Shown here piece after piece: positions 48,992 through 57,866 of a DNA stretch of 64,000 bases. Both the position numbers and the translations under genes were made by a program. The first letter of the stretch is position 1; each line of letters begins with the position of its first letter. The stretch is from assembly GCF_003047285.1 (NCBI RefSeq), contig NZ_PZYX01000001.1, forward strand, positions 62,001-126,000, in the 5' to 3' direction. The stretch comes from Nocardioides allogilvus. GTDB lineage: Bacteria > Actinomycetota > Actinomycetes > Propionibacteriales > Nocardioidaceae. The notes below the pieces were generated by a model. It searched no databases. It was not told the origin of the DNA and was given only the letters and a program-made list of their open reading frames with translations.

Positions 48992-49848
48992 CTCGTCCCC
49001 GCGTGATGGGGATCGTCAACGTCACGCCCGACTCGTTCTCCGACGGAGGGTTGTACGCCGACGCCGACCGTGCCGTCGAGCACGGTCGTCAGCTCCTGGC
49101 CGACGGGGCCAACCTGCTCGACATCGGCGGCGAGTCGACCCGGCCGGGCGCGACCCGCCCGCTGGTCAACGAGGAGCTCGACCGCGTCGTCCCGGTCATC
49201 ACCCGGCTGGTCGCCGAGGGGGCAGTGGTGTCCGTCGACACCATGCGCGCCTCGGTGGCGGCAGCGGCGCTGGAGGCCGGCGCGCAGATCGTCAACGACG
49301 TCTCCGGGGGGCTGGCCGATCCGGGGATCCTCGAGGTGGTGGCGGCCAGCGGGGCGACGTACGTCGCGATGCACTGGCGCGCCCACGCCACGACGATGCA
49401 GGACTTCACCGACTACGGCCCGGACGGCGTCGTCGAGTGCGTACGCCGCGAGCTCGGCGCGCGCCTGGACGCGATCGTGGCCGCGGGCATCGACCCGGAG
49501 CGGGTGCTGCTCGATCCGGGCCTCGGCTTCGCCAAGCTGCCCGAGCACAACTGGGAGCTGCTGCGGGGGCTCGAGTCGCTCGAGTCGCTCGGGCGGCCGC
49601 TGCTGATCGGCGCCAGCCGCAAGTCGTTCCTGGGCTCTCTGCTCGCCGACGGCACACCGCGCGAGGTGGGGGAGCGGGAGTTCGCCCACGTCGCCCTGGT
49701 CGCGCTGCTGGCGCAGCGCGGGGTCGACTGCCTGCGCGTGCACGACGTGCGGGCGACCTGCGACGCCCTCGCCGTGGTCGATGCGCTCGCCGGCGACGGG
49801 TCCGGTGTCAGCGGTGTCGGTGGCATCCGGCAAGGTGGTGTCTCGTGA
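48988..49848 (+). CDS. folP: Dihydropteroate synthase
   Basis: A 286-aa TIM-barrel enzyme joining p-aminobenzoate to dihydropterin pyrophosphate; it is the sulfonamide target. Signature segments are [40 protein letters not shown] and the C-terminal GASRKSFLG. Coupled to folE and folB by 4-bp overlaps. Confidence 0.97.
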   Translation: MTRPRVMGIVNVTPDSFSDGGLYADADRAVEHGRQLLADGANLLDIGGESTRPGATRPLVNEELDRVVPVITRLVAEGAVVSVDTMRASVAAAALEAGAQIVNDVSGGLADPGILEVVAASGATYVAMHWRAHATTMQDFTDYGPDGVVECVRRELGARLDAIVAAGIDPERVLLDPGLGFAKLPEHNWELLRGLESLESLGRPLLIGASRKSFLGSLLADGTPREVGEREFAHVALVALLAQRGVDCLRVHDVRATCDALAVVDALAGDGSGVSGVGGIRQGGVS

Positions 49849-50207
49849 CCGACGAGCTGAGCATCACCGGAGTGGAGTGCTTCGCCTTCCACGGTGTCTT
49901 CGACTTCGAGCGGCGCGAGGGCCAGACCTTCGTGATCGACCTCACCCTCGGTCTCGACACCGCGCCCGCGGCGGCCTCCGACGACTTGCAGGACACCGTC
50001 GACTACGGAAGCCTCGTGGCGCGGGTCAAGGCCGCCGTCGAGTCCGATCCCGTGGATCTGATCGAGACGGTGGCCCAGCGCATCGCGGACGTGTGCCTCG
50101 CGGACGGTCGTGTTGAATGGGCCCGCGTCACGATTCACAAGCCGGATGCACCGATTGAGGCGACGTTCGCCGATGTCGCGCTCACGATCACCAGACACAC
50201 CCCCTAG
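49845..50207 (+). CDS. folB: Dihydroneopterin aldolase
   Basis: A 120-aa enzyme splitting dihydroneopterin to hydroxymethyl-dihydropterin and glycolaldehyde. Typical segments are LSITGVECFAFHGVFDFERREGQ and a C-terminal VTIHKPDAPIEATFADV. The GTG lies in the folP stop. Sixteen bases to folK. Confidence 0.96.
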   Translation: MTDELSITGVECFAFHGVFDFERREGQTFVIDLTLGLDTAPAAASDDLQDTVDYGSLVARVKAAVESDPVDLIETVAQRIADVCLADGRVEWARVTIHKPDAPIEATFADVALTITRHTP

Positions 50208-50223
50208 ACAACGAGGGCCACCA

Positions 50224-50793
50224 ATGACCGAGACCCCCAACCCCAACATCGTGGATGCCGACTCCCTCACCGGGGAGATGCACCCGATCCGCCGGGTGGT
50301 GGTCGCTCTCGGGTCCAACCTCGGAGAGCGCTTCGCCGCACTGCAGGGTGCCGTCGACGCCCTGGCCGACACCCCTGACTTCTTCGTCACCGGCGTCTCG
50401 CCCGTCTACGAGTCCGACGCCGTCGACGCGCCCGACGACGCCCCGCAGTTCCTCAACGCGATCGTGCTGGCCGACACCACGTTGCCGGCCGCCCGCCTGA
50501 TGGAGCGCGCCCTGGCCGTCGAGGACGCCTTCGACCGGGAGCGCAGCGAGGTGCGCAACGCCCCGCGCACGCTCGACGTCGACCTGATCGTCGTCGGCGA
50601 CCGTCGCGCCGACGACGACTTCCTGCGCCTGCCCCACCCGCGCGCCCACGAGCGGGCCTTCGTGCTGCAGCCGTGGCACGATCTCGAGCCCGACGCGGTG
50701 TTCCCCGACCGCGGCCCGATCGTCGAGCTCCTCGCCGACCTCGACGCCTCCGGCATCACCAAGCGCGACGATCTGGTGATCGAGGTCCAGTGA
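50224..50793 (+). CDS. folK: 6-hydroxymethyl-7,8-dihydropterin pyrophosphokinase
   Basis: A 189-aa kinase giving the pyrophosphate substrate of FolP. The motifs are VVALGSNLGER, SPVYESDAVD, the metal-binding RTLDVDLIVVGD and LPHPRAHERAFVL. An N-terminal extension of about 20 residues before the fold is usual in actinobacteria. The stop overlaps the next gene (GTGA). Confidence 0.97.
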   Translation: MTETPNPNIVDADSLTGEMHPIRRVVVALGSNLGERFAALQGAVDALADTPDFFVTGVSPVYESDAVDAPDDAPQFLNAIVLADTTLPAARLMERALAVEDAFDRERSEVRNAPRTLDVDLIVVGDRRADDDFLRLPHPRAHERAFVLQPWHDLEPDAVFPDRGPIVELLADLDASGITKRDDLVIEVQ

Positions 50794-51269
50794 CGCCCGA
50801 CCCGGCCCCGCCGGACGGCCACCTGCGCCCCACCACGGGCGCGTCGTTGGCCATCGCGGCGGTGATCGGCCTGGTCTTCGGCTGGCTGCTGCGACCGGTC
50901 GTCGTCCGGCTCAGCGGCACCGCCCCCTTCGTCACGTGGGTGCAGGCGCTGGCACTCGTCTTCGTGGCGGCCGTGCTGGCCTACGTCGCTTGGCACACCT
51001 GGCAGACCGTCCAGGTCCGCCGCCAGCGACTGCCCGACAACCGCGCCGTCAACCGGCTGGTGCTCGCGCGTGCCAGTGCCCTGGTGGGGGCCCTGGCGGC
51101 CGGCGGCTATGCCGGTTACGCCATCACCTGGCTCGGAGACGCCTCCGAGCTCGCCGACGAGCGACTGCTCCGCTGCGGGGTCGCCGCCCTGGGCGGCCTG
51201 CTCATGATGCTCGCCTCACTCGCGCTCGAACGCGCGTGTCGCGTCCCTTCGGGGGACGAGGAGCCCTAG
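50790..51269 (+). CDS. DUF3180 membrane protein
   Basis: A 159-aa protein with four membrane segments (SLAIAAVIGLVFGWLL, ALALVFVAAVLAYVAW, ALVGALAAGGYAGYAI, LGGLLMMLASLAL). This family is almost always encoded after folK in actinobacteria; its role is unknown. Translationally coupled to folK. Confidence 0.9.
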   Translation: MTPDPAPPDGHLRPTTGASLAIAAVIGLVFGWLLRPVVVRLSGTAPFVTWVQALALVFVAAVLAYVAWHTWQTVQVRRQRLPDNRAVNRLVLARASALVGALAAGGYAGYAITWLGDASELADERLLRCGVAALGGLLMMLASLALERACRVPSGDEEP

Positions 51270-51278
51270 CCTGACCAC

Positions 51279-51914
51279 ATGTCTTCCCTTCAGCCCCAGC
51301 AGTCACAGTCGTCCCGCACGACTGCGCGCCGTCGCCAGCGCAGCACCCGCCTGAGTGTGGCGGTCGCACTGCTGGCGCTCTCCGCTGTGTCGGTGATGGG
51401 TGCTGTCGTGTCAGGTTCGGCGCTGCTGATCACCGTCGCTGCCGTCCTCGCCGTCGTCCTGGGCGCGGCCGCCACCAAGATCACCCACTCCGAGCTCGCC
51501 GACGCCCGCGTCGAGGCGGCTCGTGACCGCGCCGAGCAGGCGCGTGCCTACACCGCGCTCACCGAGCGCCGTACGGCCGAGAACATGAACTTCGCGCTCG
51601 ACATGCGCCGCAAGATCACCGCCCGCGAGGAGGTCATCGCCGGCCTCGAGGTCGCTCTCAGCACCGCGCAGCGCCAGGTCGCCGACCAGACCCGCAAGGT
51701 CAACAACGAGGCCCGCCGCGCCGACCTCGCCGAGCGCGCCCGCGTCGAGGGCGCCGAGACGATCCAAGGCCTCGAGCGCTCGCTGAGCAGCTCGGAGGAG
51801 CGCGCCGCCGAGGCGATCGTGCTCGTCTCCGAGCTGGAGGCAGAGCTCGACGTGCTCCGCGCCGAGCTCGACTCCTGGCACGCCGCATCGAACAAGCGCG
51901 CCAACTCCGCCTGA
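51279..51914 (+). CDS. Membrane-anchored coiled-coil protein
   Basis: A 211-aa protein. A basic N-terminus, then two membrane segments (SVAVALLALSAVSVMGAVV and ALLITVAAVLAVVLGAA), then about 130 residues of cytoplasmic coiled coil (LADARVEAARDRAEQARAYTAL onward). No enzymatic motif. A scaffold role is possible (inference). Confidence 0.7.
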   Translation: MSSLQPQQSQSSRTTARRRQRSTRLSVAVALLALSAVSVMGAVVSGSALLITVAAVLAVVLGAAATKITHSELADARVEAARDRAEQARAYTALTERRTAENMNFALDMRRKITAREEVIAGLEVALSTAQRQVADQTRKVNNEARRADLAERARVEGAETIQGLERSLSSSEERAAEAIVLVSELEAELDVLRAELDSWHAASNKRANSA

Positions 51915-51949
51915 CCCGCTCGGCTCGCACTAGGGCACAATCGATCGAT

Positions 51950-53026
51950 GTGATCCCTGAGGACAACCGGTTCGAGAGTGACCCTGCTGAAGTTCTCCCC
52001 GAGGATCCTGGCCTTCCACGAGGCTGGGAGGCCGGCACCGTCGACGGCGACGACCCGGCCCAGGTGGAGCGACTGACCGACCTGCTGCGAGCCCACGAGC
52101 GCGCCGGCCGCGGCTGGGCGACCGGCTCCGAGGACGACGTGCTGGTCGAGGTCCACGGCCTCGAGATGCGCGAGAACCTCGTGGTCCGCGACGACGAGGG
52201 CCTCATCCGGGCCTGGGGCAGCGTGCACGACCGTGCCGTGGGCCGGATGCTCTACGTCCACATCGTCGATCGCACCCTGCCCGACAAGATCGCCCGCACG
52301 TGCTCCGACGTCCTCTCCGAGTGGGCGCACGCCCAGGCCCGGCAGGTCGGCGCCGAGCGCGGCCTGGCCGTCCAGCAGATCGACACCGGCGCGTTCCAGG
52401 ACGACGAGCGCCAGCACGCCTGGCTGGCCGCCGCCGACTTCACCAAGGTCCGCACGTGGTGGCAGATGAGCCGCTCGGTGATCGCCGACGAGGTGGAGCT
52501 GGTCCCCGACCCGCTCGGGTGGAGCAAGGACGGCGTGCACTTCCGGCTCGTACGGCGCGAGGCCGGCGGGATGCCGGACGAGGCCGACCTCCGGGCGGTC
52601 CACGACGTGCTCGAGGGCGCGTTCACCGACCACTTCAACTCCGCTGAGGAGACCTTCCACGAGTTCATCCACCGGCTCCGCGAGGACCCGGGTCACCGCT
52701 GGGACCACTGGTGGCTGGCCGAGATCGACGGCGAGCCGGCCGGTGCGCTGGTCGGTACCGTGAGCGAGGCGAGCAAGGGGCCGGACGGCTCCTACGTCTC
52801 CTACCTCGGCGTGCTGGAGTCGGCCCGCGGGCGCGGCGTTGCCAAGGGCCTGCTGCACACGATCATCGCCGACGCGGCGGCCCGTGGCCGGGACCGTGTC
52901 GGCCTGGAGGTCGATGCGGACTCACCGACCGGCGCCGACGGGCTGTACGTCTCCATGGGCTGGGGCACGAAGTACACCACCGAGTCCTGGCACAAGGACG
53001 TCCCGGTCGAGGAGGCCGGCTCGTGA
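51950..53026 (+). CDS. Tandem GNAT acetyltransferase (mycothiol-synthase-like layout)
   Basis: A 358-aa protein with two GNAT domains, as in MshD. The first (about 30-180) has a degenerate acetyl-CoA loop; the second has YLGVLESARGRGVAKGLLHTIIADAAARGRDRVGLEVD with the full pyrophosphate loop RGRGVA and ends GLYVSMGWG. It may be mycothiol synthase-like but the typical MshD surroundings are missing, so the substrate is open. The GTG start is at 51950. Confidence 0.78.
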   Translation: MIPEDNRFESDPAEVLPEDPGLPRGWEAGTVDGDDPAQVERLTDLLRAHERAGRGWATGSEDDVLVEVHGLEMRENLVVRDDEGLIRAWGSVHDRAVGRMLYVHIVDRTLPDKIARTCSDVLSEWAHAQARQVGAERGLAVQQIDTGAFQDDERQHAWLAAADFTKVRTWWQMSRSVIADEVELVPDPLGWSKDGVHFRLVRREAGGMPDEADLRAVHDVLEGAFTDHFNSAEETFHEFIHRLREDPGHRWDHWWLAEIDGEPAGALVGTVSEASKGPDGSYVSYLGVLESARGRGVAKGLLHTIIADAAARGRDRVGLEVDADSPTGADGLYVSMGWGTKYTTESWHKDVPVEEAGS

Positions 53027-53370
53027 ACGGCATCGTGCTTGTGCTCGTGCTGGCGATCGTCGTCGTGGCCGTCACTGTCGTCGCCGGCGTGCTCGTCCTG
53101 GACTCGCGCGGGGACAAGCAGGCCCGGGCCCTGGAGTCGGGTCGCGCCGCGCGGGTGCGCGAGGCGGTCGACCTGGCCTACCAGCACCTGGAGATCTCGC
53201 CGGCCCTCGCGGACGCCCTGATCGACGCCAGCCGCGACGTCGACTACGGCTCGCCGGCCCACGTCCAGTCGACCACCGAGCGGTTGCTGGGCATCGCGCG
53301 TGAGCACCGCGGCGCCGAGCCGGACCTTGCTGTCATCATCATCGACACACTGCGCCGCACCGCGGCCTGA
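53023..53370 (+). CDS. Small single-pass membrane protein of unknown function
   Basis: A 115-aa protein: one N-terminal membrane helix (IVLVLVLAIVVVAVTVVAGVLVL), then a soluble helical domain (RVREAVDLAYQHLEISPALADALIDASRDVDYGSPAHVQ). The GTG at 53023 overlaps the stop of the acetyltransferase. No family recognised. Confidence 0.65.
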   Translation: MNGIVLVLVLAIVVVAVTVVAGVLVLDSRGDKQARALESGRAARVREAVDLAYQHLEISPALADALIDASRDVDYGSPAHVQSTTERLLGIAREHRGAEPDLAVIIIDTLRRTAA

Positions 53371-53389
53371 GCTCGATCACGGGGGAACC

Positions 53390-54313
53390 ATGACCACACC
53401 TGCCACTTCGTCGCGCGCATCGAAGGCCGCCAAGTCCCTCGTGGGGCTCGGCGCGATCGCCGTGCTGCTGCTGGCGATGCTGATCTTCATCCGGCCCACC
53501 ACGGTGTCCACCGGTCCCGACCAGGTGGCGCTGCACTACAGCGACGGGGCGTTCACCCCGCGTCGCTTCCAGGACTGCGTGTCCAGCTCGACGCGCGCCT
53601 GGGACGGGCCGGGCGACAAGCACTACTCCTACCCCAAGAGCCAGCGCAACTACGTCTTCGGCGAGGGCGGCGACCGGCCGATGGTGACCTTCGTCAGCAA
53701 GGACGGCATCGAGATGAGCGTCGACGGTGTCGCGGCGTTCCTGCTCAACACGGACTGCAAGACGCTGCAGAAGTTCCACGACCTCATCGGCAACCGCTAC
53801 GCCGCCTACATGGACACCACCGACGGCAACGGCTCCGCGGGCTGGCTGCAGATGCTGAGCGTCTACCTCAGCCGCCCGCTCGAGACCGCGATCGACCGCG
53901 CCAGCCAGAACTACACCTACACCGAGCTCTACACCGACCCGGCCGTCAAGGCGAAGTGGGAGCAGGAGGTGCTCGAGCAGATGCCCGAGCTCGTCGGGCG
54001 CCAGATCGACGGCGACGAGGAGTTCTTCACCGACTTCGCGATCACGTTGCAGAAGCCCGTCCCGCCGGAGTCGGTCAAGGCTGCCCTCGTCGCCCAGCAG
54101 GAGGCGGTCGCCAAGGCGAAGGCCAAGGAGGCCGAGGCAGCCGCGCAGGTGAAGGCAGCCGAGGCGCAGGTCGCGGTCGAGAAGGCGGAGGCGGCCAAGA
54201 TCTCCGAGCGGATCAAGGTGCTCGGTCGTGACGGCTACCTCAAGCAGTACGCCATCGACCACGGCCTCAACCCCTACCAGCCCTCGACCAACGGGCTGAT
54301 CACCGGCCCGTAG
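53390..54313 (+). CDS. SPFH/Band 7-like membrane protein
   Basis: A 307-aa protein: a single N-terminal membrane helix (LVGLGAIAVLLLAMLIFI), a Band 7-like domain (VSTGPDQVALHYSDG, VTFVSKDGIEMSVDGVAAFLL) and a coiled-coil stretch rich in Ala, Lys and Glu (about 240-290), the usual stomatin/prohibitin layout. Such proteins form membrane scaffolds and often bind FtsH, which is encoded 5 kb upstream. GGGGGA precedes the ATG at 53390. Confidence 0.82.
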   Translation: MTTPATSSRASKAAKSLVGLGAIAVLLLAMLIFIRPTTVSTGPDQVALHYSDGAFTPRRFQDCVSSSTRAWDGPGDKHYSYPKSQRNYVFGEGGDRPMVTFVSKDGIEMSVDGVAAFLLNTDCKTLQKFHDLIGNRYAAYMDTTDGNGSAGWLQMLSVYLSRPLETAIDRASQNYTYTELYTDPAVKAKWEQEVLEQMPELVGRQIDGDEEFFTDFAITLQKPVPPESVKAALVAQQEAVAKAKAKEAEAAAQVKAAEAQVAVEKAEAAKISERIKVLGRDGYLKQYAIDHGLNPYQPSTNGLITGP

Positions 54314-54325
54314 CCCCTCGGGCGG

Positions 54326-55285
54326 TCAGCGCAGGGAGTCGCGCAGGGCCTGGTGCACTCCGTTGGGCGTCAGCACGCCGACGAACCGGGCCCCGCGCTT
54401 GACCCCGATCATCGCCTTGTCGTCACGCAGCAGCGCGGCGAGCGCCTCCTCCAGCGACGAGTCGATGTCGATGGCGGCGCCGAGCTGGCCGCCGCTGACA
54501 CCGTCCATCGGCTCGAGGTGCTCCTCGCGCAGCGGCGTGACGGTGAGCCGGCGCAGCCCGCGGGTCGAGCCCACGAAGTCGGCGACGAAGTCGTCGGCCG
54601 GCCGGGCGAGGAGCTCCATCGGGGTGGCGTACTGCGCGAGCCGGCCGCCGACGGCGAAGACCGCCACGCGATCGCCCATCCGGACGGCCTCGTCGATGTC
54701 GTGGGTGACCAGCACGACGGTCTTGCCGAGGTCGCGCTGGAGCCGGAGGAACTCGTCCTGCAGCTTGGTGCGGACCACCGGGTCGACGGCGCCGAAGGGC
54801 TCGTCCATCAGCAGCACGGGCGGGTTGGCCGCGAGTGCTCGAGCCACCCCGACGCGCTGGCGCTGGCCGCCAGAGAGCTGGTGGGGGTAGCGATCGGCGT
54901 ACTGCCCGGGCTCGAGCCCGACGGTCTCCAGCAGCTCGAGCGCGCGCGCCCGGGCGGTGGCCTTCGACTCGCCGTACAGCAACGGCACGGTCATCACGTT
55001 GTTGATGATCTTCTGGTGCGGGAACAGCCCGATCTGCTGGATGACGTAGCCGATCCCGCGTCGCAGCTGGACGGGATCGACGTCGGTGACGTCGCGGCCG
55101 TCGAGGATGATCCGGCCCGTCGTCGGCTCGATCAGCCGGTTGATCATCTTCAGCGTCGTGGACTTGCCGCAGCCCGACGGGCCGACGAGGCAGACCATCT
55201 CGCCGCGGCGTACGTCGAGGTCGAGCTCGTGCACCGCGACGGTGCCGTTGGCATAGGTCTTGCCCACGCCCTGGAGCTGGATCAT
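54326..55285 (-). CDS. Osmoprotectant (glycine betaine-type) ABC transporter ATP-binding protein
   Basis: About 319 aa. Walker A GPSGCGKST (35-43), GYVIQQIGLFPHQ as Q-loop, signature LSGGQRQRVGVA and Walker B VLLMDEPF place it in the OpuCA/ProV group. A C-terminal part resembles one CBS domain (DSSLEEALAALLRDDKAMIGV), which in relatives senses ionic strength. The ATG at 55285 has GGAAG before it; an in-frame ATG at 55342 would add 19 mostly Ser/Ala residues and is less likely. Divergent from the two permease genes it serves. Confidence 0.9.
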   Translation of the reverse strand: MIQLQGVGKTYANGTVAVHELDLDVRRGEMVCLVGPSGCGKSTTLKMINRLIEPTTGRIILDGRDVTDVDPVQLRRGIGYVIQQIGLFPHQKIINNVMTVPLLYGESKATARARALELLETVGLEPGQYADRYPHQLSGGQRQRVGVARALAANPPVLLMDEPFGAVDPVVRTKLQDEFLRLQRDLGKTVVLVTHDIDEAVRMGDRVAVFAVGGRLAQYATPMELLARPADDFVADFVGSTRGLRRLTVTPLREEHLEPMDGVSGGQLGAAIDIDSSLEEALAALLRDDKAMIGVKRGARFVGVLTPNGVHQALRDSLR

Positions 55286-55345
55286 CGATTCTTCCGACGA
55301 CGAGGCTGACGTGGATCCGGCGCCCGAGGCGGTAGCGTCCATGCG

Positions 55346-56056
55346 GTGACCCTACTCGCGAGGGGCCTGCCCGCGGCGGAGCCGAGCTGCTACAACCGCA
55401 CGGTCAACGACTGGTGGTGCGGTGCCTACTTCACCGACTATCGCGACGAGCTGGTCGATGCGACCACGCAACACCTCGTCATCACGGTCACGGCGATCGC
55501 GCTGAGCATCCTGATCGCCTTCCCGCTCGCGCTGCTGGCGCGCCGGCGACAGCGCCTCGAGACCGCCATCACCGGCGTGTCGACGGCGCTCTACACCGTC
55601 CCGTCGCTGGCGCTCTTCCCGCTGCTGGTGCCCTTCACCGGCATCACCGCGACGACGGTGGTCATCGGCCTCGCGCTCTATGCCCTCACGATCCTGGTCC
55701 GCAGCATGCTCGACGGCCTGCGCTCGGTGCCCGACGAGGTGCGAGAGTCCGCACGCGGATTGGGGTACGGCGCCGCGTCGCAGCTGTTCCGGATCGAGCT
55801 GCCCCTCGCGCTGCCCGTGATGATGGCCGGCCTGCGCGTCGCCACCGTCTCGACGGTCGCGCTCACCACGGTTGGCACCCTCGTCGCCAACGGCGGCCTC
55901 GGCAACCTGATCGCCGACGGCGTCACCACCAACTTCAAGGCCGAGCTGCTCGCGGCCTGCCTGCTGTGCGTGGCGATCGCGGTCCTGCTCGACGTGCTGA
56001 TCGTCGGCCTGCAGCGACTCGTCACACCCTGGACGCGGACGGGGGTCTCCTCATGA
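55346..56056 (+). CDS. Osmoprotectant ABC transporter permease (OpuCB-like)
   Basis: A 236-aa permease with about five membrane segments. The EAA loop is PDEVRESARGLGYGAASQLFRIELPLALP. An N-terminal extracytoplasmic stretch has two Cys residues (SCYNR, WWCGAY). Paired with the second permease through a 4-bp overlap. The GTG at 55346 is only three bases from the alternative divergent ATPase start, so the promoter arrangement needs attention. Confidence 0.88.
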   Translation: MTLLARGLPAAEPSCYNRTVNDWWCGAYFTDYRDELVDATTQHLVITVTAIALSILIAFPLALLARRRQRLETAITGVSTALYTVPSLALFPLLVPFTGITATTVVIGLALYALTILVRSMLDGLRSVPDEVRESARGLGYGAASQLFRIELPLALPVMMAGLRVATVSTVALTTVGTLVANGGLGNLIADGVTTNFKAELLAACLLCVAIAVLLDVLIVGLQRLVTPWTRTGVSS

Positions 56057-56781
56057 GCGTCTTCGCAGACATGTGGGCCTACCTCACCGACGGGGCCAAC
56101 TGGTCGGGCAAGGGCGGCATCCTCGAGCTGCTCGTGCAGCAGCTCCTGCTCACCGGCACGGCGTTGGCCCTGGCGATCCTGATCGGGCTGCCGCTGGCGC
56201 TGTGGCTGGGACACCTCGGCCGGGGCGGCTTCCTGGCGATCAACATCTCCAACGTGGGCCGGGCGATCCCGACCTTCGCGCTGCTCGCGCTGCTCGTCAC
56301 CGCCGACTGGCCGGGGGTCTCGACGTTCGGCCCGTTCGGGCGGGCCGGCATCGCCACCCTGATCGCGCTCACGCTGTTCGCGCTGCCGCCGATCATCACC
56401 AACGCCTACGTCGCGGTCCGTGAGGTGGGCGAGGACGTCAAGGAGTCGGCGCGCGGCATGGGCATGACGTCGTGGCAGCAGTTCCGCCAGGTCGAGCTGC
56501 CGCTGGCCCTGCCGCTCGTGGCCGGCGGCGTACGCCTCGCACTCGTGCAGGTCTGGGCCACGGCCACCATCGCTGCGCTGGTCGCCGGCCCGGGCCTCGG
56601 CCGGATCATCACCGACGGCTTCGCCAACAGCTACTACGGGAAGGGAATCGCCGGGGCCGTGGTTGTCGCGGTCGTGGCGATGGTCCTGGAGGTGCTCGCG
56701 TCCATGGCGCAGCGCGCCGTCGACCCACTCCCGCGCACCAGCACGGCCAAGAAGCAGGACCAGCTGCTCGCGACCACGTGA
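56053..56781 (+). CDS. Osmoprotectant ABC transporter permease (OpuCD-like)
   Basis: A 242-aa permease with about six membrane segments and EAA loop GEDVKESARGMGMTSWQQFRQVELPLALP. Works as a heterodimer with the upstream permease; the ATPase and binding protein are encoded on either side. Confidence 0.9.
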   Translation: MSVFADMWAYLTDGANWSGKGGILELLVQQLLLTGTALALAILIGLPLALWLGHLGRGGFLAINISNVGRAIPTFALLALLVTADWPGVSTFGPFGRAGIATLIALTLFALPPIITNAYVAVREVGEDVKESARGMGMTSWQQFRQVELPLALPLVAGGVRLALVQVWATATIAALVAGPGLGRIITDGFANSYYGKGIAGAVVVAVVAMVLEVLASMAQRAVDPLPRTSTAKKQDQLLATT

Positions 56782-56834
56782 GCAGGACCGGACACGCGTG
56801 GCCACGGGGCCGCGGGACACAGAAGGTGAATGAC

Positions 56835-57779
56835 ATGCAGCTACGACGGATTGCCGCGAGTGCGCTGGCCATCAGCACGGTGTTGCTCGGCGCTGCGTGC
56901 GCCGGCGACGACCTCGCCGAGGACGGCTCGGACTCCGCGAGCGGGGACAAGGGCTCGGTCAAGATCTCCGGCCAGGACTTCGGCGAGGTGCAGATCGTCT
57001 CGGCGATGTACGAGCAGCTCCTCGAGGCCGAGGGCTACGACGTGTCCGTCCAGCTGGTCGGCACGCGCGACGTCTACATGGCCGAGGGACAGTTCCCCGA
57101 CTCCGTGCAGCTCGTTCCCGAGTACGTCGGCGGAATCGTCGACTACCTCAACACCACGGTCAACGGTCCGGATGCCGAGCCGCTCACCACGCCCGACGCC
57201 GACGAGTCCGTCGAGGCCGCCGCGCCGCTGCTCGAGGAGAAGGGCATCACCCTGCTCGACCCGTCGGCTGCGGTCGACACCAACGCCTTCTTCGTGACGA
57301 AGGAGTTCTCCGAATCGCAGGGCGTCACCAAGCTCTCCGACCTCGAGGGCAAGGAGGTCGTCGTCGCTGCTGCCGAGGACTGCGCCGAGCGCACCGACTG
57401 CGGCGCCGGCCTGACCGAGGACTACGGCATCGACGTCACCGAGTTCCTGCCGCTGGGCTTCGCGTCCGCCGACGTCTTCAAGTCGGTCGCCGACGGTGAG
57501 TCGCAGCTCGGGCTGACCTCGACCACCGACGGCACGCTCGAGTCGCAGGGCATGGTGCTGCTCGAGGACGACAAGCAGATCCAGCCGGCGCAGAACCTCG
57601 TCCCCGCCGTCTCCTCCGACTGGCTGGCCGACAACCCGGACGTCGAGGACGTGCTCAACGACCTGATGGCCGCGCTCACGACCGAGAAGCTCACCGAGCT
57701 GAACGGCCAGATCTCCGTCGAGCGCCAGAAGCCGGCCGACATCGCGAGCGAGTTCCTGGAGGCCGAGGGCCTGCTCTGA
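56835..57779 (+). CDS. Osmoprotectant ABC transporter substrate-binding lipoprotein
   Basis: A 314-aa lipoprotein with lipobox GAAC (Cys22) and an OpuAC-type binding domain: VKISGQDFGEVQIVSAMYEQLLEAEGYDV, QLVPEYVGGIVDYLN, and an insertion with two nearby Cys (AAEDCAERTDCGAG). It should bind choline, betaine or a related quaternary amine. The ATG at 56835 follows AGAAGG; a GTG at 56826 is possible. Confidence 0.92.
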   Translation: MQLRRIAASALAISTVLLGAACAGDDLAEDGSDSASGDKGSVKISGQDFGEVQIVSAMYEQLLEAEGYDVSVQLVGTRDVYMAEGQFPDSVQLVPEYVGGIVDYLNTTVNGPDAEPLTTPDADESVEAAAPLLEEKGITLLDPSAAVDTNAFFVTKEFSESQGVTKLSDLEGKEVVVAAAEDCAERTDCGAGLTEDYGIDVTEFLPLGFASADVFKSVADGESQLGLTSTTDGTLESQGMVLLEDDKQIQPAQNLVPAVSSDWLADNPDVEDVLNDLMAALTTEKLTELNGQISVERQKPADIASEFLEAEGLL

Positions 57780-57787
57780 GGTTCAAG

Positions 57788-57866
57788 CCCTTGGTTTCGA
57801 CACGCTCCTCGCTGCGCTGTTCCCGCTGGTTGAGCAGGCGCGCCAGCGCCGTGTCGAAACCAAGGG
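57788..57866. repeat. 79-bp inverted-repeat element
   Basis: Perfect 17-bp terminal repeats CCCTTGGTTTCGACACG and CGTGTCGAAACCAAGGG around a 45-bp partly self-complementary middle (GCTGG...CCAGC). It fills the gap between two convergent genes and touches the stop of the glycosyltransferase. Similar GGTTTCGACACG elements are common in Nocardioides and relatives (known in general; not checked here). Confidence 0.85.
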
